NCBI GenBank assembly: GCA_031552195.1
Contig: JAVBMT010000012.1
Location: 1 to 41,420, forward strand
Length of the DNA stretch: 41,420 nucleotides
Direction of reading: 5' to 3'
Origin: JAVBMP01 sp031552195
GTDB lineage: Bacteria > Desulfobacterota > Desulfovibrionia > Desulfovibrionales > Desulfovibrionaceae
Shown: positions 8,563 to 16,847 of the stretch, piece after piece
Layout of the letters: each line of letters starts with the position of its first letter
Position numbering within the stretch: position 1 is the first letter of the stretch
Translations under genes and position numbers: made by a program
Notes under the pieces: generated by a model
Told to the model about the DNA's origin: nothing
Database searches by the model: none
What the model saw: only the letters and a program-made list of their open reading frames with translations

Positions 8563-10131
8563 CTATTCCGTAATGAGTTTACCCATGAATTCACGCAAAA
8601 CGTCCCACATTTCCTGCGCTTCCTTGGGGTTCTTATCTATAAGGTTATTGAGCTGAAAGCGGTCATTCTTGCGGCTGTAAAGCTCGTCGCGGTCAGGGCA
8701 TTTGGCTTCGCTGCCCGGGGTGCAGGTCCACTGCTCTTCTCCGTCAACGGAAGCGTTGCTTTTCATCTGGCGTTCCTCTTCGCTGAGGGTGTTCTCGCTG
8801 ACGGCGATGCTGCTTTTATAGGCGGAACCCTTCACGGCCTTCATCATGTCGCTGCCGAAGTCGGTTGTATATTCCGAAATGGTGCCGTGGGTGTTTTTGC
8901 CGAGCCAGTGAATGTAAGACCATTCTTCGGTTATGAGCGACCAGGAGAAGCGGTAGTAACCGGCGACGGCGAAGTCGCGCACCTTCTTTACTTCACCTCT
9001 GGCGACAGGCAGCAGGCTCTTGCCCTGGTGGAAGTCGCGCACGCCAAGGCCGAGCCAGTCGCAGACGGTGGGGGCCACGTCGCAGGACTGGGCGAAGGCG
9101 GAAGTGCGGCCCGGCTTGATGCCGGGGGCCTTGATCATCATGATGCCGTGCACCAGCTCTTCATAGGGCCAGGGGCGGCACTTGCGCATGATGCCGTGGC
9201 CGTGTTCGCCGTTGCCCATGGGTTCGCCGTGGTCGGAAACGATCATCGTCATGGTGTCTTTTTCCAGGCCCAGGCGTTTGCAGTTATCCATGAAATAACC
9301 CAGCCACTTGTCGCACACGCTGACGTTTTCCGCGTAAAGCATGCGCACATGATGCAGCTGTTCCTCGGTGTACAGGTCTTTCACGTCGCCCATAAGCGGC
9401 AGGAACTGGTCTTTGCCCTTGTAATCGGGGTTATAAGGGCACTTCATTTCCGGGTCGTACACAGAGGGGCTGTCCCAGGGCTCATGCGGGTCGAAGCTGT
9501 CAATGAACAGAAAAAAGGGCTTGTTCTGGTCGCGCTCTTCCAGGTAGTTGACGGCCTTTTTCATCACCTTGGCCACGTTCTGGTCTTCGTCGGTTTTCCA
9601 GTACTGGCGCTGCTTGAAGTAGTCGCTCATTTCCTTGAGGTTGAGCTCCACAACGCCCTTGCCCACCAGGCGGTCGCCGTCTCGCACCACGTTGTCTTCA
9701 ATGAAATCTTTCGGGTCAAGGTGAATGAGGTCGTCTTTGGAATAATAACCGTGGTCAAGTTCATGTCCGTGCAGGAACCACACCTTGTCAAAACCGCGGC
9801 TGTAGCCGAATTTCGGCAGGCGGTTCGGCGGGCTGTCCAGAATGAAGGCGGTGTCTATGTTGCTGCCCCAGCAGAGGTCGGCAATAGTGGTGTCTTCCAT
9901 GGTCAGCGGGGCCCAGCCGTTGTAAGGCAGGGTGAAACGCCCGGTGTGCATGGCGCGGCGGCAGGGTATGGTGGGCAGGCCTTCGATATAGCACTCGTCA
10001 AACACAAAGCTTTCGCGCGCGAAACGGTCGAAGTTGGGGGTTTTTATCCAGTCGTTGCCGTTGCAGCCAAGGTAGTTGTACTGCAAGCTGTCAAACATCA
10101 GGACTATGGCGTTCTTTACTGGTGGGTACAT
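8563..10131 (-). CDS. Sulfatase-like alkaline-phosphatase-superfamily hydrolase, copy 2
   Basis: A paralogue of 522 residues with the same key residues as its neighbours: MFDSLQYNYLGCNG, then T-I-P-C-R at 54-58 in place of C/S-x-P-x-R, FDPHEPWDSP and IVSDHGEPMGNGEHGHG. No signal peptide is seen. The first ~35 codons are almost identical in DNA to copy 3, and the upstream leader is shared, which points to a recent duplication. The three proteins differ most in a segment between about residues 380 and 460, where substrate loops and the C-terminal subdomain lie, so they may have divided substrates. It has its own leader and terminator, so it may be transcribed singly. The start is ATG after AGAGGAGAAACC. 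Confidence 0.85.
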   Translation of the reverse strand: MYPPVKNAIVLMFDSLQYNYLGCNGNDWIKTPNFDRFARESFVFDECYIEGLPTIPCRRAMHTGRFTLPYNGWAPLTMEDTTIADLCWGSNIDTAFILDSPPNRLPKFGYSRGFDKVWFLHGHELDHGYYSKDDLIHLDPKDFIEDNVVRDGDRLVGKGVVELNLKEMSDYFKQRQYWKTDEDQNVAKVMKKAVNYLEERDQNKPFFLFIDSFDPHEPWDSPSVYDPEMKCPYNPDYKGKDQFLPLMGDVKDLYTEEQLHHVRMLYAENVSVCDKWLGYFMDNCKRLGLEKDTMTMIVSDHGEPMGNGEHGHGIMRKCRPWPYEELVHGIMMIKAPGIKPGRTSAFAQSCDVAPTVCDWLGLGVRDFHQGKSLLPVARGEVKKVRDFAVAGYYRFSWSLITEEWSYIHWLGKNTHGTISEYTTDFGSDMMKAVKGSAYKSSIAVSENTLSEEERQMKSNASVDGEEQWTCTPGSEAKCPDRDELYSRKNDRFQLNNLIDKNPKEAQEMWDVLREFMGKLITE

Positions 10132-10203
10132 GGTTTCTCCTCTGATTTTTCGATTTTCACCGCCGCTCGGCGCTGGTAATGTTTACGTTCAGTTCCGCTA
10201 TAC

Positions 10204-10244
10204 AGCGCTTTCAGGTGAGGTGATGGGCCACGCTTGAAAGCGCT
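10204..10244. promoter_or_regulatory. Perfect 10-bp inverted repeat upstream of sulfatase copy 2
   Basis: AGCGCTTTCA (10204-10213) and TGAAAGCGCT (10235-10244) are exact inverted copies with 21 bases between. The element lies between the terminator of copy 1 and the leader of copy 2 and is absent before copy 3. It is a candidate operator; no binding protein can be named. Confidence 0.4.
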
Positions 10245-10284
10245 TATATTAATGAACCTATAAGTTAAATACATTTCCTGGAAG

Positions 10285-10314
10285 AACCCCGGCCTTTCAG
10301 GAATAGCCGGGGTT
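10285..10314 (-). terminator. Terminator after the first sulfatase-like gene
   Basis: AACCCCGGC and GCCGGGGTT form a 9-bp stem with a 12-base loop, 28 bases past the stop at 10342. The core stem is the same as in the terminator of copy 2, consistent with duplication of the whole gene unit. Confidence 0.75.
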
Positions 10315-10341
10315 CCACAATAGCCCGTAAAATTCAGGCGG

Positions 10342-11895
10342 TTATTCCGTCATGAGTTTGCCCATGAATTCGCGCAGTTCGTCAAAGAGTTTCTGGCCTA
10401 CTTCCGGGTGCTTGTCCAGCACGTTGTTGAGCTGGAAGCGGTCGGTTTTGCGGCTGTAAAGCTCGTCGCGGTCAGGGCACTTGGCTATGCTGCCCGGGGT
10501 GCAGGTCCACTGCCCTTCGCCGTCTTGCGAAGCGGCTTTCAGCATGGCTTTTTCCTCATCGCTCAAGGTCGGGGCAATGCTTGATTTGGTCAGGCCCACA
10601 TGCCCGCCGTGTTCGTAAACGGCCTTGCCGAGTTCGGCCAGGCCGTGGGCGAGGCCGAGTTTGCGCAGCCAGTGCACGTAAGACCATTCTTCGGTAATAA
10701 TGGACCAGGAGAAGCTGTGATAGCCGGCGATGGCGAAATCACGCACTTTTTTCACTTCGCCGAGGCAGATGGGCAACAGGCTCTTGCCCTGGTGGAAGTC
10801 GCGCACGCCAAGGCCGAGCCAGTCGCAGACGGTGGGGGCCACGTCGCAGGACTGGGCGAAGGCGGAAGTGCGGCCAGGCTTGATGCCTGGGCCCTTGATC
10901 ATCATAACGCCGTGCACCAGTTCTTCGTAGGGCCAGGGGCGGCACTTGCGCATGATGCCGTGCCCGTGTTCGCCGTTGCCCATGGGCTCGCCGTGGTCGG
11001 AAACCAGCATTACCATGGTGTCTTTTTCCAGGCCCAGGCGCTTGCAGTTATCCATGAAATAACCCAGCCACTTGTCGCACAGGCTGACGTTTTCCGCGTA
11101 GAGCATGCGCACGTGGTGCATTTCCTCTTCCGTGAACAGCCCCTCAACGTCGCCCATGATAGGCAGAAACATGTCTCTGCCCTTGTAATCGGGGTTATAG
11201 GGGCACTTCTTTTCCGGGTCGTAGACGGAAGGGCTGTCCCAGGGCTCATGCGGATCAAAGCTGTCTATAAAGAGATAAAAAGGCTTGTTAGGATCGCGGT
11301 CTTCAAGGTAGTCGACCGCTTTTTTCATCACCCGGGCCACGTTCTGGTCTTCATCGGTCTTCCAGTACTGGCGATGTTTAAGGTAGTTGGAAAGTTCCTC
11401 GTTGTTGCTTTCGATAATGCCTGGGGCGACCAGTTTGGCGGCGTCGCGCACGATGTGGTCTTCCACGAAATCTTCCGGCTTGTAATGGATGAGGTCGTCT
11501 TTCTTGTAATACATCTGATCAAGTTCATGCCCGTGAATGAACCAGACCTTGTCGAAACCGCGGCTGTAGCCGAATTTGGGCAGGCGGTTCGGCGGACTGT
11601 CGAAAATGAAGGCGGTGTCTATGTTGCTGCCCCAGCAGAGGTCGGCGATGGTGGTGTCTTCCATGGAAAGCGGAACCCACCCGGCGTAAGGCAGGGTGTA
11701 GCGCCCGGTGTGCATGGCACGGCGGCAGGGTACAGTGGGCAGCCCTTCAATATAACATTCGTCGAATACCAGCGATTCGCGGGAAAAGCGATCGAAATTC
11801 GGGGTTTTAATCCAGTCATTGCCGTTGCAGCCGAGGTAGTTGTACTGCAAGCTGTCAAACATCAGGACGATGGCATTTTTTACTGGTGGGTACAT
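10342..11895 (-). CDS. Sulfatase-like alkaline-phosphatase-superfamily hydrolase, copy 1
   Basis: The first and most divergent of the three paralogues, 517 residues, with no signal peptide. It keeps MFDSLQYNYLGCNG, FDPHEPWDSP and LVSDHGEPMGNGEHGHG. Its active-site motif is T-V-P-C-R at 54-58, again threonine where a formylglycine precursor would be. Synonymous changes in the first codons are more numerous than between copies 2 and 3, so this copy split off earlier. Its upstream region is unrelated to theirs: a 300-base AT-rich stretch back to tRNA-Arg. The ribosome site is GGAGAG. No sulfatase-maturation radical SAM enzyme (anSME) and no transporter adjoins the array, so neither maturation nor substrate is hinted at by neighbours. 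Confidence 0.85.
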   Translation of the reverse strand: MYPPVKNAIVLMFDSLQYNYLGCNGNDWIKTPNFDRFSRESLVFDECYIEGLPTVPCRRAMHTGRYTLPYAGWVPLSMEDTTIADLCWGSNIDTAFIFDSPPNRLPKFGYSRGFDKVWFIHGHELDQMYYKKDDLIHYKPEDFVEDHIVRDAAKLVAPGIIESNNEELSNYLKHRQYWKTDEDQNVARVMKKAVDYLEDRDPNKPFYLFIDSFDPHEPWDSPSVYDPEKKCPYNPDYKGRDMFLPIMGDVEGLFTEEEMHHVRMLYAENVSLCDKWLGYFMDNCKRLGLEKDTMVMLVSDHGEPMGNGEHGHGIMRKCRPWPYEELVHGVMMIKGPGIKPGRTSAFAQSCDVAPTVCDWLGLGVRDFHQGKSLLPICLGEVKKVRDFAIAGYHSFSWSIITEEWSYVHWLRKLGLAHGLAELGKAVYEHGGHVGLTKSSIAPTLSDEEKAMLKAASQDGEGQWTCTPGSIAKCPDRDELYSRKTDRFQLNNVLDKHPEVGQKLFDELREFMGKLMTE

Positions 11896-12120
11896 GACTT
11901 CTCTCCGTATTTTAGCATTGACTAATCGCTTAATTAAAACCGGCGTATTAATTCCTTAAAAAGAAATAACCATTTTGGGTAAATATAGCAAGTATAAAAA
12001 TTCCCAAACTGCTTAGTCTTACAATCTCAATATATTGCCATGACGTACACCTTGGCTGGCTATGCGGATAGGCGAGGCATATTTAGTGCTTCATAAGCAC
12101 ATCGAGCGGAAAACCGGATG
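11896..12120 (-). promoter_or_regulatory. AT-rich region upstream of sulfatase copy 1
   Basis: No gene lies between the start at 11895 and the hairpins after tRNA-Arg. The region must hold the promoter of the first sulfatase gene. A TATACT (minus strand, near 11991) is a possible -10, but no good -35 stands at the right distance. Confidence 0.3.
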
Positions 12121-12123
12121 CAA

Positions 12124-12154
12124 AAGGGCCCTCCGCGCTATGCGGAGGGCCCTT
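12124..12154 (-). terminator. Second hairpin downstream of tRNA-Arg
   Basis: AAGGGCCCTCCGC and GCGGAGGGCCCTT form a perfect 13-bp stem with a 5-base loop, followed on the minus strand by TTTTG. It backs up the terminator at 12158-12190 and separates the tRNA from the sulfatase genes. Confidence 0.7.
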
Positions 12155-12157
12155 CAA

Positions 12158-12190
12158 CAAAAAAAAATCGCACGGATTACTCCGTGCGAT
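12158..12190 (-). terminator. Terminator of tRNA-Arg
   Basis: On the minus strand ATCGCACGG and CCGTGCGAT form a 9-bp stem with a 6-base loop, followed by about nine T residues, 7 bases after the tRNA CCA end. Confidence 0.9.
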
Positions 12191-12196
12191 AAATTT

Positions 12197-12273
12197 TGGC
12201 GCGCCAGGAAGGATTCGAACCTCCGACCTACAGGTTCGTAGCCTGTTGCTCTATCCAGCTGGGCTACTGGCGC
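12197..12273 (-). tRNA. tRNA-Arg (anticodon ACG)
   Basis: On the minus strand the acceptor GCGCCAG pairs with CTGGCGC, followed by G and an encoded CCA. The anticodon stem ACAGG/CCTGT encloses CTACGAA with anticodon ACG, normally edited to inosine at the first position. The T arm has GGTTCGAATCC. Confidence 0.96.
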
Positions 12274-12287
12274 GTTGGTAGGGAAGT

Positions 12288-12315
12288 TACTAAAGCAAGT
12301 TCCCTCACCCGTCAA
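12288..12315 (-). promoter_or_regulatory. Promoter of tRNA-Arg
   Basis: On the minus strand TTGACG (12310-12315) and TTAGTA (12288-12293) are 16 bases apart and lie 15 bases before the tRNA. Confidence 0.6.
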
Positions 12316-12396
12316 GAAAAAAATTTTATTTTCTTCTGATTTTTCTTTTGATTTTTTTCCCGCCCCTGCGGCAGTTGCGCCGGTTACGATTTTAGG

Positions 12397-12425
12397 TTAT
12401 CCAACTCTGTAGTTTCAGCTATACT
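12397..12425 (+). promoter_or_regulatory. Possible promoter of the liv operon
   Basis: TTATCC (12397-12402) and TATACT (12420-12425) are 17 bases apart, 53 bases upstream of the livJ start. The -35 is poor and the -10 is good. Confidence 0.45.
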
Positions 12426-12478
12426 CCGGAAAATTCTAATGTCATAAAAATCTGTATTGATTCAGGAGGTTACTGGTA

Positions 12479-13606
12479 ATGAGCATAAAAAAACTATTGC
12501 TTGCCGCCGCCTTTGTGGCGCTTTCAGCGGCCACCGCTTTTGCGGAAGAGCCCATCAAAATAGGCGTGTTCCTGCCGCTTACCGGCCAGAACGCCTTCGG
12601 CGGGCAGCTTGAGCTTGAAGGCATCCAGCTCGCCAACAAGGAACAGCCCGCCGTGCTCGGCCGCAAAGTGGAACTTGTCATTGTCGACAACAAGTCCGAC
12701 AAGGTTGAAGCCGCCAACGCCGTCACCCGCCTTACCTCCAAAGACAAAGTGCTCGGCATCATCGGCACCTACGGCTCTTCCCTGGCCATGGCCGGCGGCG
12801 AAGTGGCCGAAAAAGCCAAAACTCCGGTTATCGGCACCTCCTGCACCAACCCGCTGGTCACTAAAGACAAAAAATACTATTTCCGCGCCTGCTTCATTGA
12901 CCCCTACCAGGGCGCCGGAGCAGCGGCTTACGCCTTTAAAACCCTTGGCGCCAGAAAGGCCGCCATACTCAAAGAAGTTTCCAGCGACTACGGCGTGGGC
13001 CTCGCCAACTTCTTCAACAACTCTTTCAAGGCCCTGGGCGGAGAAGTTGTCGCCAACCTCAACTACAACGCCAACGACCAGGATTTCACGGCTCAACTCA
13101 CCCAGATCATCAGCCAGAAGCCTGACGTTCTCTTTATTCCGGCCTACTTCGCCGAAGGGGCCATTATCATGAAGCAGGCGCGCGAACTCGGCGCCACCTT
13201 CCGCATCATGGGCGGCGACGCCATGGACAACCCGGAAACCGTAAAAATAGGCGGCGCGGCCGTGGAAGGCTTCCTGCACACCACCTTCCCTTATGACCCC
13301 GAAATGACCAACATGAACCCCACCGCCAAGAAATTCACCGAAAACTGGAGAAAGGCCTACCCCGGCAAAGAACCCAACGTTAACGCCGCCCTTGGCTACA
13401 CCTGCTACATGATGTTCATGAAAGCCATTGAAACCGCCGGAAAGGCTGATTCCGAAGCCGTGACCGCCGCCCTGGCCTCTCTTAAGGACTTCCAGGCCGT
13501 AACCGGCACCCTGAGCATTAACGCCAGCCACGACGCGGAAAGCCCGGTGGGCATTATTGAAATCAAAAACGGCAAGCGCGTTTACCTCGGCGAAATACAG
13601 CCCTGA
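12479..13606 (+). CDS. livJ: Branched-chain amino acid ABC transporter, periplasmic binding protein
   Basis: Captures leucine, isoleucine, valine or a similar ligand in the periplasm and delivers it to the LivHM permease. 375 residues. The signal peptide is clear: a Lys-rich start, a hydrophobic run and cleavage after AFA at about residue 22. The mature part begins EEPIKIGVFLPLTGQNAFGG, the standard type I periplasmic-binding fold of the Leu/Ile/Val family, and later has TYGSSLAMAGGEVAEKAKTP. An AGGAGG lies 9 bases before the ATG. It heads a five-gene set with the permeases and ATPases on the same strand. Family specificity varies (amides, urea, aromatic acids), so the exact ligand is unproven. 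Confidence 0.93.
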   Translation: MSIKKLLLAAAFVALSAATAFAEEPIKIGVFLPLTGQNAFGGQLELEGIQLANKEQPAVLGRKVELVIVDNKSDKVEAANAVTRLTSKDKVLGIIGTYGSSLAMAGGEVAEKAKTPVIGTSCTNPLVTKDKKYYFRACFIDPYQGAGAAAYAFKTLGARKAAILKEVSSDYGVGLANFFNNSFKALGGEVVANLNYNANDQDFTAQLTQIISQKPDVLFIPAYFAEGAIIMKQARELGATFRIMGGDAMDNPETVKIGGAAVEGFLHTTFPYDPEMTNMNPTAKKFTENWRKAYPGKEPNVNAALGYTCYMMFMKAIETAGKADSEAVTAALASLKDFQAVTGTLSINASHDAESPVGIIEIKNGKRVYLGEIQP

Positions 13607-13634
13607 TAACAAGCGCGTTGCGTCTGTTTGCCAT

Positions 13635-13661
13635 GCGGAGGCCCCTGTCGCGGGCCTCCGC
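13635..13661 (+). other. Hairpin between livJ and livH
   Basis: GCGGAGGCCC and GGGCCTCCGC form a 10-bp stem with a 7-base loop, without a T-run directly after it. Such hairpins after a binding-protein gene usually stabilise the upstream message or partly terminate, so that binding protein outnumbers permease. Role inferred. Confidence 0.5.
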
Positions 13662-13789
13662 GATTATCGGGCGGTTTTCTTCCAACCGCCTTATACGGCC
13701 CGGCCGGAGCGCACAATAACGTTTCCCGGCGGGCGATTTTTTCCCGCCCTTCCATCAGCCGATACAACCCGTTAATTGAGGTCGCACCC

Positions 13790-14845
13790 ATGAGCATGGA
13801 AATGTTCATACAGCATTTTTTCAATGCCCTGGCGCTCGGCGCGCTTTATGGCCTTATCGCCATCGGTTACACCATGGTCTATGGCATTTTGCGCCTGATA
13901 AACTTCGCGCACGGCGATATTTTCATGCTCGGCGCATATCTGGTTTTTTTTACCACAGTGACCTTTATGCCGGCATGGCTGGCCCTGCTTCTGCTCGCCC
14001 TGGCCGCGCTGGTCTTTCTGGCGGCTTTTTACGGGCTTGGCAGAAGCACGCCTCTCTGGGGCTGGCTGCTCAGCGTAAGTTTGCTGGCCGGTTCCGGTTT
14101 TTGCGCCGCCGCGCTTCAGGCCGATTTCACCCCGCCCTGGTTTCTGGCGGTTATTTTCGCCATTGCCGTAACAAGCGCCTGCGGCATTATGGTCGACCGC
14201 GTCGCCTACCGCCCCCTGCGCGACGCCCCGCGCATTTCAGCCCTGATAAGCGCCATAGGCATCTCCTTTTTGATTGAAAACCTCTGCGTGGTCATCTTCA
14301 CCGGCCTTCCCCGCCCGGTTCTCCAGCCGGAACTTATTGCGAAACCGATCATGTTCGGCTCGATACGCGTTGCGCCCATGGCCCTTATCGTGCCTGTGGT
14401 GGCCTTTGCGCTGATAGCCGGGCTGCTTTTCATAATTTACCGCACCAAACCCGGCCTGGCCATGCGCTCCATTTCCAAAGACATCGAAACCACAAGGCTG
14501 ATGGGCGTTTCCGTTGATAAAGTCATTGCCTTCACCTTCTGCCTCGGTTCCGGCCTGGCCGCGGCCGCGGGCATCATGTGGGCCTTGCGCTACCCGAAAA
14601 TAGACCCTTACATGGGCGTTTTGCCAGGCTTTAAAGCCTTTATCGCCGCTGTTTTCGGCGGCATAGGCTCCATTCAGGGGGCGATGATCGGCGGATTGCT
14701 GCTCGGCTTCATGGAAATAATGATCATAGCTTTTTTCCCAGAACTTTCCGGTTACCGCGACGCTTTCGCCTTTATTCTGCTTATCGTCATTCTGCTCTGG
14801 AAGCCCACCGGGCTTATGGGTGAAAAGCTGGAGGAAAAGATATGA
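13790..14845 (+). CDS. livH: Branched-chain amino acid ABC transporter permease LivH
   Basis: Inner-membrane permease subunit, 351 residues. I place the start at the ATG at 13790 (MSMEMFIQHFFNALALGALY), preceded by TTGAGG; codons upstream have no homologous look. The family signature YTMVYGILRLINFAHGDIFM follows directly, with a later GLAMRSISKDIETTRLMGV loop that contacts the ATPase. It is about 50 residues longer than typical LivH because of extra hydrophobic segments between the first helices and IMVDRVAYRPLR (about residues 60-130). It ends in ATGA overlap with livM. Confidence 0.92.
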   Translation: MSMEMFIQHFFNALALGALYGLIAIGYTMVYGILRLINFAHGDIFMLGAYLVFFTTVTFMPAWLALLLLALAALVFLAAFYGLGRSTPLWGWLLSVSLLAGSGFCAAALQADFTPPWFLAVIFAIAVTSACGIMVDRVAYRPLRDAPRISALISAIGISFLIENLCVVIFTGLPRPVLQPELIAKPIMFGSIRVAPMALIVPVVAFALIAGLLFIIYRTKPGLAMRSISKDIETTRLMGVSVDKVIAFTFCLGSGLAAAAGIMWALRYPKIDPYMGVLPGFKAFIAAVFGGIGSIQGAMIGGLLLGFMEIMIIAFFPELSGYRDAFAFILLIVILLWKPTGLMGEKLEEKI

Positions 14846-16071
14846 GCGGCTCCAATTCCAGCCAAACCGCCACGCAAACGCCCCGGATAGCCCGCGATAT
14901 TTTCTGCACCGCGGCGGCGGTTCTGCTCGGCCAGCAATTGCTCGGGCTGGCCGAAATTCACCTGAACCCCTATAGCGTACAGATTCTCAACCTGGTCGCC
15001 GTTAACGCCATACTGGCCGTTTCCCTTAACCTGATCTACGGTTTCACCGGAATGTTTTCCCTCGGCCATGCGGGTTTCATGGCGATAGGGGCTTACGTTT
15101 GCACCCTGTGCATCCTGACCCCGGACCAGAAAACATCCATGTGGATTCTGGAAGAAATACAGCCCTGGCTGACCGGCCTCTCCTTGCCTTTTTTCTGGGC
15201 CGTGCTCGCCGGCGGGGTCATGGCCGCCCTGGCCGGGTTGCTCATAGCCCTGCCCACCCTGCGCCTTGGCGGAGATTACCTCGGCATAGCCACCCTGGGC
15301 TTTGCCGAAATCATCCGGGTGGTCATAACCAACGCCACTTCCGTCACCAACGGCTCTCTCGGCATAAAAGGCATTCCCCAATACGCCACCCTTAACTGGA
15401 ACTACGGCTGGCTTCTCGCCACCCTGTTCGTGGTCGTCATGCTGCTGCGCAGTAACGTAGGCAACGTGTTCAAAGCCATACGCGACGACGAAATAGCAGC
15501 CCGCACCATGGGAGTGAACACGTTCTATTACCGTGTGGCGTCTTTCTGCATCGGGGCCTTTCTGGCTGGCGTGGGCGGGGCGCTTACCGCAGCCCTCATT
15601 TCCACTATTGATCCCAAGATGTTCAACTTCATGCTCACGTTCAACATTCTGATGATCGTAGTGGCGGGCGGGCTTGGCTCCATCACCGGCAGCGTCATCG
15701 GAAGCGTGGTTATTACCGTTATGCTGGAATGGCTGCGCTTTGTGGAATCCGCCATTTCCCTGTCCGACCTGACGCCCCTGCTGCCTTTCGGGCAAGAATT
15801 GCTTGAAAAAACAGGCGACTTCACCATTCAGGGCATTCCCGGCATGCGCATGGTCATATTCTCCGTGCTGCTCATGGCCATTATTCTCTTCCGGCGTGAA
15901 GGGCTGCTCGGCATGCGCGAATTTTCCTGGGAAGCCTTTTTCGATTTCTTCCGCCGCTTTCCGGAAAACTGCCGCAAGGCCTGGAAAAAATTTATAAAAA
16001 GACCTTTGCTTTACGGGTTTTTGATCGCCGCCGCCCTTCATCTGCTCTGGCACTCCTGGAGAATGGCATGA
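14842..16071 (+). CDS. livM: Branched-chain amino acid ABC transporter permease LivM
   Basis: Second permease subunit, 409 residues. Typical LivM motifs are present: AVSLNLIYGFTGMFSLGHAG, then LRLGGDYLGIATLGFAEIIR and FKAIRDDEIAARTMGVN, the cytoplasmic loop that meets the ATPase. About ten membrane segments are predicted by eye. A positively charged C-terminal tail of about 50 residues ends in another hydrophobic stretch. ATGA overlaps join it to livH before and livG after, so translation is probably coupled. Confidence 0.93.
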   Translation: MSGSNSSQTATQTPRIARDIFCTAAAVLLGQQLLGLAEIHLNPYSVQILNLVAVNAILAVSLNLIYGFTGMFSLGHAGFMAIGAYVCTLCILTPDQKTSMWILEEIQPWLTGLSLPFFWAVLAGGVMAALAGLLIALPTLRLGGDYLGIATLGFAEIIRVVITNATSVTNGSLGIKGIPQYATLNWNYGWLLATLFVVVMLLRSNVGNVFKAIRDDEIAARTMGVNTFYYRVASFCIGAFLAGVGGALTAALISTIDPKMFNFMLTFNILMIVVAGGLGSITGSVIGSVVITVMLEWLRFVESAISLSDLTPLLPFGQELLEKTGDFTIQGIPGMRMVIFSVLLMAIILFRREGLLGMREFSWEAFFDFFRRFPENCRKAWKKFIKRPLLYGFLIAAALHLLWHSWRMA

Positions 16072-16847
16072 ACGAAAATATAACGCTTGAACTTTGCGAC
16101 GCCGGAATGCGTTTCGGCGGAATAACCGCTGTGGACTCGCTGAACATGCGCGTTCCGCGCGGCGAAATAGTCGGGCTGATCGGGCCGAACGGAGCGGGAA
16201 AAACCACGGTTTTCAACCTTATTTCCGGTTTTTACACGCCCACCTCCGGCAAAATACTTTTCAACGGCGAAAACATTACCGGCAAACAGCCGCACCTGAT
16301 CTGTAAAACCGGCATAGCCCGCACCTTTCAGAACATTCGCCTCTTTCCCACGGCCAGCGCCCTGCAGAACGTCATGGTTGCCGCGCACATGCGCCAGAAA
16401 ACTCCTTGGTGGCTCACCCCCCTCGGCGTACATCTGCCGGAGGAGCGGCGCATGAAAAAAAGCTGCATGGAGCTGCTGGAGCGCCTTGGCCTGGCCGCCC
16501 ACGCGCTTTTGCCGGCCGGTTCCCTGCCCTACGGAGCCCAGCGTAAACTTGAAATAGCCCGCGCCCTGGCCACCAGCCCCGGTTTTCTGCTGCTGGACGA
16601 ACCGGCCGCCGGCATGAACCCGCAGGAAAGCTCCGAGCTGATGGTTCTGATACGCGATATCTGCCGCGATTTCTCCCTGACCATCCTGCTTATCGAGCAC
16701 GACATGAAAGTTGTCATGGGCGTGTGTTCCCATATCTGGGTTTTGGAGTATGGCCTGCTGATAGCGGAAGGCAACCCGGAGGCCATACGCAACGACCCCA
16801 AGGTTGTTGAAGCCTACCTGGGCGAGGAGTACCTCAAATATGCTTAA
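16068..16847 (+). CDS. livG: Branched-chain amino acid ABC transporter ATPase LivG
   Basis: Cytoplasmic ATP-hydrolysing subunit, 259 residues. The Walker A is GPNGAGKTT, preceded by VPRGEIVGLI. The LivG-type Q-loop region is GIARTFQNIRLFPTASALQN. The signature segment is weak (SLPYGAQRKLEIARAL, as usual in LivG), followed by Walker B LLLDEPAAGMNP and the switch LIEHDMKVVMGVC. It forms the nucleotide-binding pair with LivF, with which it overlaps by 8 bases. Confidence 0.95.
   Translation: MNENITLELCDAGMRFGGITAVDSLNMRVPRGEIVGLIGPNGAGKTTVFNLISGFYTPTSGKILFNGENITGKQPHLICKTGIARTFQNIRLFPTASALQNVMVAAHMRQKTPWWLTPLGVHLPEERRMKKSCMELLERLGLAAHALLPAGSLPYGAQRKLEIARALATSPGFLLLDEPAAGMNPQESSELMVLIRDICRDFSLTILLIEHDMKVVMGVCSHIWVLEYGLLIAEGNPEAIRNDPKVVEAYLGEEYLKYA

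Noticed and set aside
7052..11925. Long open frames (430-474 codons) on the plus strand opposite each sulfatase-like gene
   Set aside because: They mirror the codon bias of the real genes, carry His/Val/Ala-rich sequence without a family match and recur at the same offset in all three paralogues.
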